Below, one piece after another: positions 8,818 through 18,606 of a stretch of 64,000 nucleotides of DNA. A program made the translations under genes and the position numbers. Where the stretch lies: assembly GCF_015714715.1 (NCBI RefSeq), contig NZ_WAHS01000002.1:434001-498000 (forward strand), written 5' to 3'. The notes under the pieces were generated by a model that was not told the DNA's origin, made no database searches, and was given only the letters and a program-made list of their open reading frames with translations. This DNA is from Aestuariivirga litoralis. Its GTDB lineage: Bacteria; Pseudomonadota; Alphaproteobacteria; Rhizobiales; Aestuariivirgaceae. The first letter of the stretch is position 1, and every line of letters begins with the position of its first letter.

Positions 8818-9669
8818 TTATTCCAGCGGCATCATTCCGCCGTGATTGCCCCAGATGTAAATGCAGACAAACAGGAACAGCCAGACCACGTCCACAAAGT
8901 GCCAATACCAGGCGGCCGCTTCAAAGCCGAAATGCTGCTTCGGGGTGAAGTCACCCTTCAGGGCGCGCAGCCAGCAGATGAACAGGAAGATCGTGCCGAC
9001 CACCACATGGAAGCCATGGAAGCCGGTAGCCATGAAGAAGGTTGAGCCATAGATATTGCCGCCATTGGCATTGGAGAAGGCAAAGGCTGCATGGGCATAT
9101 TCATAGGCCTGCACGCAGGTGAAGATCATGCCAAGGATGATGGTGATGCCAAGGCCCCAGACGAGGCCCTTGCGGTCATTGCCCAGCAGCGCGTGATGCG
9201 CCCAGGTGACAGTGGTGCCCGAGGTCAGCAGGATCATGGTGTTGAGCAGCGGCAGGTGGAACGGATCGAACACGGTCGTTCCCTTCGGCGGCCAGATGCC
9301 ACCGGTGGCCGCAACGCGTGCCGCCAGATTGGCTTCACCCGCAAACAGCGATGCGTCAAAGAAGGCCCAGAACCAGGCCACGAAGAACATCACTTCCGAC
9401 ACGATGAACAGCAACATGCCGTAGCGCAGATGCAGCGACACAACAGGCGTGTGATCTCCCGCATGGGCTTCGATGATGATATCGCGCCACCACATGAACA
9501 TGGTGTAGAGCACCATGGCAAAGCCGATGACCAGAACGTAGGACGGCGCGCCATGCATCCAGGTGATGGCGCCCACGGCGGTCACAAAGGCGGCGATGGC
9601 GCCTACAAAGGGCCACCAGCTGGGATTGACCAGGTGATAATCGTGATGTTTGCCGTGCGGGTCAGCCAT
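8818..9669 (-). CDS. coxC: Cytochrome c oxidase subunit III
   Basis: This 283-residue protein has seven predicted membrane helices and typical subunit III stretches: SEVMFFVAWFWAFFDASL, the loop with TTVFDPFHLPLLNT, and the C-terminal YWHFVDVVWLFLFVCIYIWG. Subunit III stabilises the aa3-type oxidase and its proton uptake. The ATG at 9669 has GAGGAG 7 bp ahead and gives MADPHGKHHD; a TTG five codons upstream falls inside that ribosome-binding site and is rejected. It is the last gene before the terminator of the cox operon. Confidence 0.96.
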   Translation of the reverse strand: MADPHGKHHDYHLVNPSWWPFVGAIAAFVTAVGAITWMHGAPSYVLVIGFAMVLYTMFMWWRDIIIEAHAGDHTPVVSLHLRYGMLLFIVSEVMFFVAWFWAFFDASLFAGEANLAARVAATGGIWPPKGTTVFDPFHLPLLNTMILLTSGTTVTWAHHALLGNDRKGLVWGLGITIILGMIFTCVQAYEYAHAAFAFSNANGGNIYGSTFFMATGFHGFHVVVGTIFLFICWLRALKGDFTPKQHFGFEAAAWYWHFVDVVWLFLFVCIYIWGNHGGMMPLE

Positions 9670-9688
9670 GGTGTCGCTCCTCAAATTC

Positions 9689-10261
9689 TCAATTCGTGCT
9701 CACCTGCTTGGGCGCATCCGCGTCAGCAGGATAGAAAGTGTATGACAGGGTGATTTCCTGCGTGCCCTTGGCGTCGGCATCCTGCAGGATCGATGGGTCA
9801 ACAAAGAACACCACCGGGAATTCAGCGCTCTCGCCCGGCTTCAGTGTTTGCTTGGTAAAGCAGAAACACTGGATCTTGTTGAAGAAGGCGCCAGCCAGCG
9901 GCGGCGCCACATTGTAAACGGCGCTGCCCGTCTTCACCTTGTCGGAAAGATTGGTGGCTTCGAAATAGGCCATGTTCTGCTCGCCGATGCGCACGCGCAT
10001 GGAGGTCTGCTTTGGTTTGAAGCGCCAGTTCAGTTCGGAAGCAGAATTGCTGTCAAACCGCACCGAGATAAATTGATCGGTGGCCTTGTCCGGCGCCTTT
10101 TCGGCGCGCTGGGTGGTGCCGCCAAAACCCGTCTGCTGGCAGAACACTTTGTACAGCGGCACCGAAGCATAGGCCATGCCGACCATGCCGGCGAAAACCA
10201 AGGCGGCGGAAATCGCCACGCGGCGGTTCTTTTTGGCATCAGGCTTCACATACTTGATCAT
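9689..10261 (-). CDS. ctaG: Cytochrome c oxidase assembly protein CtaG/Cox11
   Basis: The 190-residue protein has one N-terminal membrane anchor, the following ASVPLYKVFCQQTGFGGTT stretch that is typical of Cox11, and the copper-binding IQCFCFTKQTL motif (CFCF). It delivers copper to the CuB site of subunit I on the periplasmic side. Its ATG overlaps the stop of the small membrane protein upstream by 4 bp (ATGA), and coxC follows, which fits coupled production with the oxidase. Confidence 0.96.
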   Translation of the reverse strand: MIKYVKPDAKKNRRVAISAALVFAGMVGMAYASVPLYKVFCQQTGFGGTTQRAEKAPDKATDQFISVRFDSNSASELNWRFKPKQTSMRVRIGEQNMAYFEATNLSDKVKTGSAVYNVAPPLAGAFFNKIQCFCFTKQTLKPGESAEFPVVFFVDPSILQDADAKGTQEITLSYTFYPADADAPKQVSTN

Positions 10262-10407
10262 TGAATCCCCGCCTTGATCTTGAAGATCGTGGTGACGAAG
10301 ACGATCACGATGAAGGCGACGAGCCCGAGCGCCATGATCAGGTTGCGCGTCTTGCGGCGCTTCATGTCCTGCGCGGAGAAGGCCGGCACCTTGCGATTGT
10401 CAGCCAT
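10258..10407 (-). CDS. 49-residue single-span membrane protein of the cox operon
   Basis: A short frame begins with MADNRKVPAFSAQDMKRR, has one hydrophobic segment (LIMALGLVAFIVIVFVTTIF), and ends with KIKAGIQ. The ATG shares one base with the ctaB stop (TGATG) and its own stop overlaps the ctaG start by 4 bp, so it is tightly coupled on both sides. A short membrane peptide at this place between ctaB and ctaG is common in alphaproteobacterial cox operons (often called CoxF or a hypothetical cytochrome oxidase protein). Basic residues before the helix put the N-terminus in the cytoplasm. Its function is unproven; a role in assembly is inferred from position. Confidence 0.88.
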   Translation of the reverse strand: MADNRKVPAFSAQDMKRRKTRNLIMALGLVAFIVIVFVTTIFKIKAGIQ

Positions 10408-11348
10408 CAGAACACACCTGCAAAGGCGGCGAGGCCCAAAATCTTTTCAACCAGGATCAGGGCAAACAGCGCAAACAGCCAGATGATCGAAAAGCCGAAC
10501 AGGCCCTTGGCCACCTTGTTGTTCAAATCATTCTCACCAAGCCGGTAAAGCTTCACGGCCTTGGCCACGAACACCAAAGTCATCGCCGCAGCACCAACGG
10601 TATAGAGCCAACCCGCAACACCGACCATAGCCGGAAGCGCAGCCACCGGAATGCACAGCAGCGCATAGATCAAAATCTGTTTGCGGGTTTCAGCGCGGCC
10701 ATGAACATTGGGCAGCATGGGCACGCCCGCCTTGTGATAATCACCCTCGCGCCAGAGGGCCAGCGCCCAGAAATGCGGCGGCGTCCACACGAAAATCAGC
10801 AGGAACAAAGCAATCGCGCCGAGGTCAATGCGGCCAGTCGCAGCCACCCACGAAATCATCGGCGGGAAGGCACCGGCGGCACCCCCGATCACAATGTTCT
10901 GCGAGGTGCGGCGCTTCAGCCCCATCGTGTAAATGACGACATAGAAGAAAATCGTGAAGGCCAGCAAAGCCGCCGACTGCATGTTGACGAACAGCCCCAG
11001 CATGGCGACCGAAAGCAGCGACAGCACCAGGCCAAAGCCAAAGGCTTCGCTCGGCAGAATGCTGCCCGAGGGCACCGGGCGCTTCATCGTGCGCTGCATC
11101 ACAGCGTCGATATCAGCATCGTACCACATGTTCAGCGCACCCGACGCACCTGCCCCCATCGAGATGCACAGGATGGTGATGAAGCCGAACCACGGATGAA
11201 TATGTACCGGTGCTGCAAACAGCCCGACAATGGCGGTGAAAATCACCAGCGACATGACGCGCGGTTTCAGCAGCTCGAAATAATCACGCGCCGAACCCTG
11301 GCCGCCTTCGGCCTCGTTCAGCGCGTGATATGTTTGGTTGAGGCTCAA
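10407..11348 (-). CDS. ctaB: Protoheme IX farnesyltransferase (heme O synthase)
   Basis: The 313-residue UbiA-superfamily membrane enzyme attaches a farnesyl group to heme B to make heme O, the precursor of heme A. Both aspartate-rich prenyl-diphosphate motifs are visible: NMWYDADIDAVMQRT and the later YHKAGVPMLP region of the family, plus LKPRVMSLVIFTA near the N-terminus. The start is a TTG with GAGGG 4 bp ahead, directly after the coxA stop. It is placed in the cox operon as expected for an aa3 oxidase. Confidence 0.95.
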   Translation of the reverse strand: MSLNQTYHALNEAEGGQGSARDYFELLKPRVMSLVIFTAIVGLFAAPVHIHPWFGFITILCISMGAGASGALNMWYDADIDAVMQRTMKRPVPSGSILPSEAFGFGLVLSLLSVAMLGLFVNMQSAALLAFTIFFYVVIYTMGLKRRTSQNIVIGGAAGAFPPMISWVAATGRIDLGAIALFLLIFVWTPPHFWALALWREGDYHKAGVPMLPNVHGRAETRKQILIYALLCIPVAALPAMVGVAGWLYTVGAAAMTLVFVAKAVKLYRLGENDLNNKVAKGLFGFSIIWLFALFALILVEKILGLAAFAGVF

Positions 11349-11357
11349 GCGGCCCTC

Positions 11358-13920
<2,563 letters not shown>

Positions 13921-13942
13921 ATACAAAACCTCGAATTTTTTG

Positions 13943-13955
13943 GGCAGAGTCTGCC
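13943..13955. promoter_or_regulatory. 13-bp palindrome upstream of coxB
   Basis: GGCAGA and TCTGCC form a perfect inverted repeat around one central base, 23 bp ahead of the coxB start. It could be a regulator site or a small leader hairpin. No T run follows on either strand, so it is not a terminator. The rest of the spacer up to 14174 holds a GC-rich hairpin near 13981-14008 and nothing else I can name. Confidence 0.3.
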
Positions 13956-14174
13956 AATTGCGTGGTGAACCACATATCCAAGCGCCCCGCAACGGGCGCG
14001 GGCGCGGCAAAACGTCATTGCGCTGGACCACAGTGCAGTTGCGCCGGAATTCTGCCGCATTTCCAGTTTCTCTCCACAGCTGATTATTCAACAAAACCGC
14101 CCTGAAATTCAATATTGTGTTTGCAATTTCGAGCGGCTATTTCCCCCTCCATCAACAGTCTAGGGAATCAAACC

Positions 14175-14879
14175 GTGAACGTCCGTAAAACTCTGCTTCT
14201 GGCAGGCCTGCTGGCCGCCCTTGCTGCCACGTCGTCCACCGGCTTTGCCCAGACCGACCAGACCCAGGGTCAAACGCAAGAGCAGCCCAAATCAGACGCG
14301 GGTGGAAACACCCAGGGCCAATCGCCGCCGCCGCCCGCCAATCTGGGCCCCCGCGCTGGCGGTCAGCAGGCCGCTGGTGGCGCACCCCAAGGCCCGCCGG
14401 TTGAAACCATCGCCACCCACAATGGCTGGATCGTCCAATGCGGTGACGTGCCCGCCCAGAAGGACCAGCCCCCGCAGAAGGCCTGCGGCATGACCCGCAC
14501 CGGCAACAACACCGACGAACAGAAGATCGGCCTGACCTTGATCGTCAAGCGCCAGAAGGACCAGACCGGCAAGGCCTCCACCACCATGGATGCCTGGGCC
14601 CCCATCGGCGTTTACCTGCCTACCGGCGTTGCCATGGAAATTGATGGCACGGCACTTGAAGGCCGCCTCGCCTTCACCCGCTGCCTGCCGCAGGGCGTGT
14701 GCATCGCCTTCGGTGAAGCCAGCGAAGCAACCTTGAAGAAATTTGCCAAGGGCAAGCAGATCACCTTCTACCTTTATGACCGCCCGGGCCATGGCTTCCC
14801 GGTGAAGTTCCCGCTGCCGGGCTTTGTCGACGGGCTGGCCGATCTCGACAAGAACGCGCCAACGCCACCGAAGCAGTAA
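14175..14879 (+). CDS. Invasion-associated locus B (IalB) family exported protein
   Basis: From the GTG at 14175 this is a 234-residue protein with a clear signal peptide (MNVRKTLLLAGLLAALAA, cleavage near GFA). A Gln/Gly/Pro-rich, probably disordered linker follows, then a C-terminal IalB-like domain beginning near HNGWIVQCGD and containing KACGMTRTG and FTRCLPQGVCIAF. The paired cysteines suggest disulfides in the periplasm. IalB of Bartonella aids erythrocyte invasion, but the family is widespread in free-living Hyphomicrobiales, so the name should not be taken as function. The gene is divergent from coxB and followed by a terminator. Confidence 0.87.
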   Translation: MNVRKTLLLAGLLAALAATSSTGFAQTDQTQGQTQEQPKSDAGGNTQGQSPPPPANLGPRAGGQQAAGGAPQGPPVETIATHNGWIVQCGDVPAQKDQPPQKACGMTRTGNNTDEQKIGLTLIVKRQKDQTGKASTTMDAWAPIGVYLPTGVAMEIDGTALEGRLAFTRCLPQGVCIAFGEASEATLKKFAKGKQITFYLYDRPGHGFPVKFPLPGFVDGLADLDKNAPTPPKQ

Positions 14880-14901
14880 GGCCAGCAAACGACTTTCATC
14901 A

Positions 14902-14930
14902 GGCCCGCCCTTTCACCGGCGGGCCTTTTT
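14902..14930 (+). terminator. Intrinsic terminator after the IalB-family gene
   Basis: GGCCCGCC (14902-14909) pairs perfectly with GGCGGGCC (14918-14925), followed by five T residues. It ends 15 bp before the tldD start, so tldD must have its own start signal in or beside this hairpin. Confidence 0.88.
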
Positions 14931-14945
14931 GCCTATCTAGGGGGC

Positions 14946-16367
14946 ATGACACACCCCGCACATGATGATCTGCAAGCCCTGGGCGACGAAAAGGCCCTGA
15001 AGCTTGTCGCTGAAACCCTCAAAGGCGCTGATGATGGCGAGCTCTTTATCGAGCATTCGCAATCCGAAGCCCTGGTCTTCGACGATGGCCGCCTGCGCAC
15101 CGCCACTTTCGATCAGGGCGAGGGCTTCGGCCTGCGCGCCGTCACTGGCGAAACCGCCGCCTATGCCCATTCCTCAATCCTCGATGCCGCCTCGCTGAAG
15201 CGCGCGGCTGAAACCTGCGCCACCGTGCTCAATGCCGGCCAGGAAGCCAAGGTCGATGTGGCACCGGCAACCACCACCAAGAAACTCTACGGCCAGTTCA
15301 ACCCGGTCGAGAGCATGGCCTTCGCCAAGAAGATCAATCTGCTCGAAGAAGTGAATGCCTTTACCCGCAGTATCGATCCGCGCGTCAGTCAGGTTTCCGT
15401 CTCGCTGGGTTCGTCTTGGCAAAAAGTCACCATCGCCCGTGGCGATGGCAGCCTCTATCACGATGTGCGCCCGCTCACCCGCTTCGGCGTATCCGTGACA
15501 ACCAGCGACAACCGCACCTCCGGCCAGGGCAATCACGGCTTTGGCGGCCGCGCCGATCCGATGACCTATCTCACCGAAGCCAACTGGAAAGAGTGCGCCG
15601 AGGAAGCCGTGCGCCAGGCATTGGTGGGCCTCGATGCCGATCCGGCCCCCGCTGGCGAAATGGATGTGCTGCTCGGCCCCGGCTGGCCCGGCATTCTTCT
15701 GCATGAAGCCATCGGCCACGGCCTTGAAGGCGATTTCAACCGCAAGGGCACATCAGCCTTTGCCGGCTTGATGGGCCAGATGATCGCCTCAGATGAAGTC
15801 ACCGTCGTCGATGACGGTACCATCCCGGACCGGCGCGGCTCGATCTCGATTGACGACGAAGGCACCGCCCCCAACTGCACGACCCTTATTGAAAACGGCA
15901 AGCTCGTCGGCTTCATGCAGGACAGGCTGAATGCGAGGCTGATGGGTGTGAAACCCACCGGCAATGGCCGCCGCCAATCCTATGCCTATGTGCCCCTGCC
16001 CCGCATGACCAACACTTACATGCTGAACGGCAAGCACCACCCGGATGAGATCCGCGCCTCGATCAAGAAGGGCCTCTATGCCAAGAGCTTCGGCGGCGGC
16101 CAGGTCGATATTACCTCCGGCAAATTCGTCTTCACCTGCACCGAGGCCTATCTGATCGAAGACGGCAAGATCGGCCGCCCGGTCAAAGGCGCCATCCTGA
16201 TCGGCTCAGGCGCTGACGCCCTAAAGCGCATCGCCATGGTCGGCAATGACCTGTCGCTTGATCCCGGCATCGGCACCTGCGGCAAGGCCGGACAGGGCGT
16301 GCCCGTCGGCGTCGGCCAACCCAGCCTGCGCATCAACAACCTGACTGTCGGCGGTACCGCCACTTGA
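14946..16367 (+). CDS. tldD: TldD family metalloprotease
   Basis: The 473-residue protein carries the HExxxH zinc motif of TldD (HEAIGHGLEGD) near residue 252, and the C-terminal GTCGKAGQGVPVGVGQPSLR signature. TldD pairs with PmbA (TldE) to form a heterodimeric peptidase that trims unfolded peptides; in E. coli it matures microcin B17 and degrades CcdA. The partner gene pmbA is at 22622 in this window. The ATG follows TATCTAGGGGGC, that is, a -10-like TATCTA 6 bp before the codon, directly after a terminator, so a leaderless transcript is possible. Confidence 0.95.
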   Translation: MTHPAHDDLQALGDEKALKLVAETLKGADDGELFIEHSQSEALVFDDGRLRTATFDQGEGFGLRAVTGETAAYAHSSILDAASLKRAAETCATVLNAGQEAKVDVAPATTTKKLYGQFNPVESMAFAKKINLLEEVNAFTRSIDPRVSQVSVSLGSSWQKVTIARGDGSLYHDVRPLTRFGVSVTTSDNRTSGQGNHGFGGRADPMTYLTEANWKECAEEAVRQALVGLDADPAPAGEMDVLLGPGWPGILLHEAIGHGLEGDFNRKGTSAFAGLMGQMIASDEVTVVDDGTIPDRRGSISIDDEGTAPNCTTLIENGKLVGFMQDRLNARLMGVKPTGNGRRQSYAYVPLPRMTNTYMLNGKHHPDEIRASIKKGLYAKSFGGGQVDITSGKFVFTCTEAYLIEDGKIGRPVKGAILIGSGADALKRIAMVGNDLSLDPGIGTCGKAGQGVPVGVGQPSLRINNLTVGGTAT

Positions 16368-16382
16368 TATGATCCAATTTCA

Positions 16383-16415
16383 TTCCGCCATCCCTCTTCG
16401 CGGGGGTGACGGAAC
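16383..16415. repeat. REP-like imperfect palindrome
   Basis: Between tldD and the HAD gene, ATTCCGCCATCCC and the opposing GGGGGTGACGGAACT form a long imperfect inverted repeat around a short CTTCGC loop. The arms resemble the dispersed CCGTCATCCC-type palindromes of many proteobacteria. There is no T run. Only one copy was noticed in the window. Confidence 0.4.
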
Positions 16416-16444
16416 TGAAACAATGAAACCGTAATGCGCATCCC

Positions 16445-17059
16445 ATGACCCGCCCCGAACTCGTGATCTTCGACATGGACGATGTGCTCTGCCACTATGA
16501 TCTAGGCCGCCGTCTGCGCGCGCTGGCCAAGCTGGCCGATGTCACCGCCCGCGATGTGCGCGCCGCCGTGTGGGATTCAGGCTTCGAAGACCTCGCCGAC
16601 CAGGGCGGCTATAGCGAGATCGAGCATTACCTGAACGAATTCAGCAAGCGCATTGGCCGCACCATCACTCTGGATCAATGGATCGCCGCCCGCAGCGAAG
16701 CGATGACGCCGAACCACGAGGTCCTCGCCGTGGCCCAGAAAATCGCAACCCAGGCCAAGCTGGCGATCTATACCAACAATGGCCCGGTGGTGAAAAACCA
16801 CCTCGATCTTTTGTTTCCCGAAGCCGCCGCCATTTTCGACATGCGCTTCTGCTCCTATGAATTCGGCACCAAGAAGCCCGACCCCGAAAGCTACCGCCGC
16901 CTCTTGAAGGCCCTGCACCGCGAACCCGCGCAATGCTGGTTCATCGACGACAAGAAATCCAATGTCGAAGGAGCCCGCATTGCAGGCCTGCGCGCACATC
17001 ACTATACGGGCTTTGCGAAGTTCGCGAGTGAAGCGGCCGCCCAGGGGTTTGAACTTTGA
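16445..17059 (+). CDS. HAD family phosphatase
   Basis: The 204-residue protein has the HAD nucleophile motif VIFDMDDVLCHYD at the N-terminus (DMD), the threonine/asparagine motif IYTNNGP, a lysine in the TKKPDPESY stretch, and the acidic motif FIDDKKSNVEG. These are the four catalytic motifs, so it should be an active hydrolase of a phosphorylated metabolite. The C1 helical cap lies between motifs one and two. It overlaps the MATE exporter by 4 bp (TTGA). The substrate is unknown. Confidence 0.9.
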   Translation: MTRPELVIFDMDDVLCHYDLGRRLRALAKLADVTARDVRAAVWDSGFEDLADQGGYSEIEHYLNEFSKRIGRTITLDQWIAARSEAMTPNHEVLAVAQKIATQAKLAIYTNNGPVVKNHLDLLFPEAAAIFDMRFCSYEFGTKKPDPESYRRLLKALHREPAQCWFIDDKKSNVEGARIAGLRAHHYTGFAKFASEAAAQGFEL

Positions 17060-18423
17060 CCAATTCGTCGGCGACCGGGACAAACACACAAGCGCGCTTC
17101 CTGCACGGCTCTACCTTCCGCCACGTCGTCATCATGACGCTGACTGGCGCTTTGGGCCTGATGACGCTGTTCGTCGTCGATCTCGCCGATCTCTATTTCC
17201 TCAGCCGGCTGGGCAACACCGATCTCACCGCCGCCATCGGCTTTGCCGGCACGCTTGATTTCGCCAATCTGTCCTTGTCGATTGGCTCTGGCATTGCCGC
17301 CGCCGCTTTAGTGGCGCGCTATCTGGGCGCTGGCAACCCGCAGCGCGCCCGCGAATTCGCCACTTCGACCATGCTGGTGTCCTTCGCCTTCAGCGCCGCC
17401 TACACGATCCTCATTGCCATCTTCATCGGCCCCATCCTTTCCCTGCTGGGTGCCACTGGTGAAGCCGCACGCCTGGCCAAACTGTTCATCTGGACGCTGT
17501 CGCCCGGCTTCATCTTTCTGGGCGGCGCACTCGCCTGTTCGTTCAGCCTGCGCGGCCTGGGCGATGCCAAGCGCGCCATGTATATCACCATGGTCACCGC
17601 CACCGTGACGATCATCCTCGATCCGATTTTCATTTTCTATTTCGGCTGGGGCATTCAGGGTGCCGCCGCTGCCAATGCCATCTCATGCATTGCGGCCTTC
17701 GGCGTGGGCTATTACGCTTTGCGCCATGTGCACGATTTCCTGCCGCCTGCCTCATGGTCGGGCCTGAAGCGCGACTTGCCGGAAATTCTGAGCATCGCCT
17801 TGCCGGCAATCCTCACCCAGCTCGCCACGCCTTTTGCAGCTGCCTATATGAATTACACTTTCGCGCCCTTCGGCAATGAGATCGTGGCGGCAGGCACGGT
17901 GGTCAACCGCGTAGTGCCAGTGGCCTTCGGGATCATCTTCTCTTTATCAGGATCAGTGGGGCCCATCATCGGGCAGAACTTTGGCGCCCGGAATTTCACG
18001 CGGGTGAACCGCACATTGCGGGATGGCATCGCCTTCGCGTTTCTCTACGCGCTGGTCACGTCTTTCATCCTGTTCCTGTTCAGGCATGAAATGGCATCCG
18101 CCTTCAGTGTGACGGGCCGTGCGGCTGAGCTGGTGGTGTTCTTCGCGACCTATATCGCGGCAAGCTGGGCCTTTGTGGGCGCGCAGTTCGTGGCCATGGC
18201 GGCCTTCAACAACCTCGGCAAGCCGGGTTATTCAACGCTGGTGAACTGGGGCAAAGCCACCATCGGCACGATCCCCTTTGCGATAGCAGGCGCTGCCATC
18301 GCCGGCGCTGAGGGGATCATGGTGGGGATTGCGTTAGGCGGGATCGTGTTTGGCGTGGTGTCGGTTTTCATGGCCTGGAGCCTGGTGAAGAAGCTTAGCG
18401 CTTCTTCTCCCAGCGGCGCCTGA
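17056..18423 (+). CDS. MATE family efflux transporter
   Basis: The 455-residue membrane protein has about twelve hydrophobic helices in two similar halves, as in MATE (NorM/DinF-like) antiporters. Characteristic pieces are LFVVDLADLYFLSRLGNTDLTAAIG in helix 1-2 and SGSVGPIIGQNFGARN in the second half. These proteins export cationic drugs or metabolites using a proton or sodium gradient. The start is a TTG overlapping the HAD stop by 4 bp, so both are likely co-translated. Its last 29 bp overlap, in antiparallel, the end of a small gene on the other strand. Confidence 0.9.
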   Translation: MTNSSATGTNTQARFLHGSTFRHVVIMTLTGALGLMTLFVVDLADLYFLSRLGNTDLTAAIGFAGTLDFANLSLSIGSGIAAAALVARYLGAGNPQRAREFATSTMLVSFAFSAAYTILIAIFIGPILSLLGATGEAARLAKLFIWTLSPGFIFLGGALACSFSLRGLGDAKRAMYITMVTATVTIILDPIFIFYFGWGIQGAAAANAISCIAAFGVGYYALRHVHDFLPPASWSGLKRDLPEILSIALPAILTQLATPFAAAYMNYTFAPFGNEIVAAGTVVNRVVPVAFGIIFSLSGSVGPIIGQNFGARNFTRVNRTLRDGIAFAFLYALVTSFILFLFRHEMASAFSVTGRAAELVVFFATYIAASWAFVGAQFVAMAAFNNLGKPGYSTLVNWGKATIGTIPFAIAGAAIAGAEGIMVGIALGGIVFGVVSVFMAWSLVKKLSASSPSGA

Positions 18424-18505
18424 TCACTTCGATCAGCTGAGCCAGAGGACCATAACCTTCAACTGAGCCAAACTGCTGAGCCTGGTGGTATGCGAAGTTG
18501 TCCAT
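18395..18505 (-). CDS. 36-residue protein divergent from the LysR regulator
   Basis: An ATG at 18505 with a strong AAGGAA ribosome-binding site 6 bp ahead begins a 36-residue frame (MDNFAYHQAQQFGSVEGYG at the start, ending IEVIRRRWEKKR). The basic, Trp-containing end resembles the first part of DUF1127 small proteins, but the usual second half is absent. In Brucella and Agrobacterium the LysR regulator VtlR controls small DUF1127 proteins; the arrangement here, with a LysR gene divergent, is similar. The frame overlaps the MATE gene end by 29 bp. It is short, so the call rests on the ribosome-binding site and the context. Confidence 0.6.
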   Translation of the reverse strand: MDNFAYHQAQQFGSVEGYGPLAQLIEVIRRRWEKKR

Positions 18506-18528
18506 GATCTATTCCTTTCCGTGATGTG

Positions 18529-18557
18529 TTGATAAGCATTCATCGCAGAAATAGATT
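18529..18557 (+). promoter_or_regulatory. Putative promoter of the LysR gene
   Basis: TTGATA (18529-18534) and TAGATT (18552-18557) are 17 bp apart, about 50 bp ahead of the LysR start, in an AT-rich spacer that stands out from the GC-rich surroundings. Confidence 0.45.
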
Positions 18558-18588
18558 GATTTATCCAACGAATGTATTTTATAACTCC

Positions 18589-18605
18589 CATCAATAAATG
18601 TGATG
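18589..18605. promoter_or_regulatory. CATCA-N7-TGATG inverted repeat at the LysR start
   Basis: A perfect 5-bp inverted repeat with 7-bp spacing ends one base before the LysR ATG. LysR regulators bind dyads of this general kind and often autoregulate, so this may be a self-repression site; the repeat is short and chance cannot be excluded. Confidence 0.3.
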
Positions 18606-18606
18606 G

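Noticed and set aside
13921-14112. 64-codon extension of coxB
   Set aside because: No similarity to subunit II, and the ATG at 13920 has both a Shine-Dalgarno and a signal peptide.
14175-14879. Virulence role for the IalB-family protein
   Set aside because: The family is widespread in free-living relatives, and the gene sits by coxB and tldD in a core context; the name alone does not support invasion.
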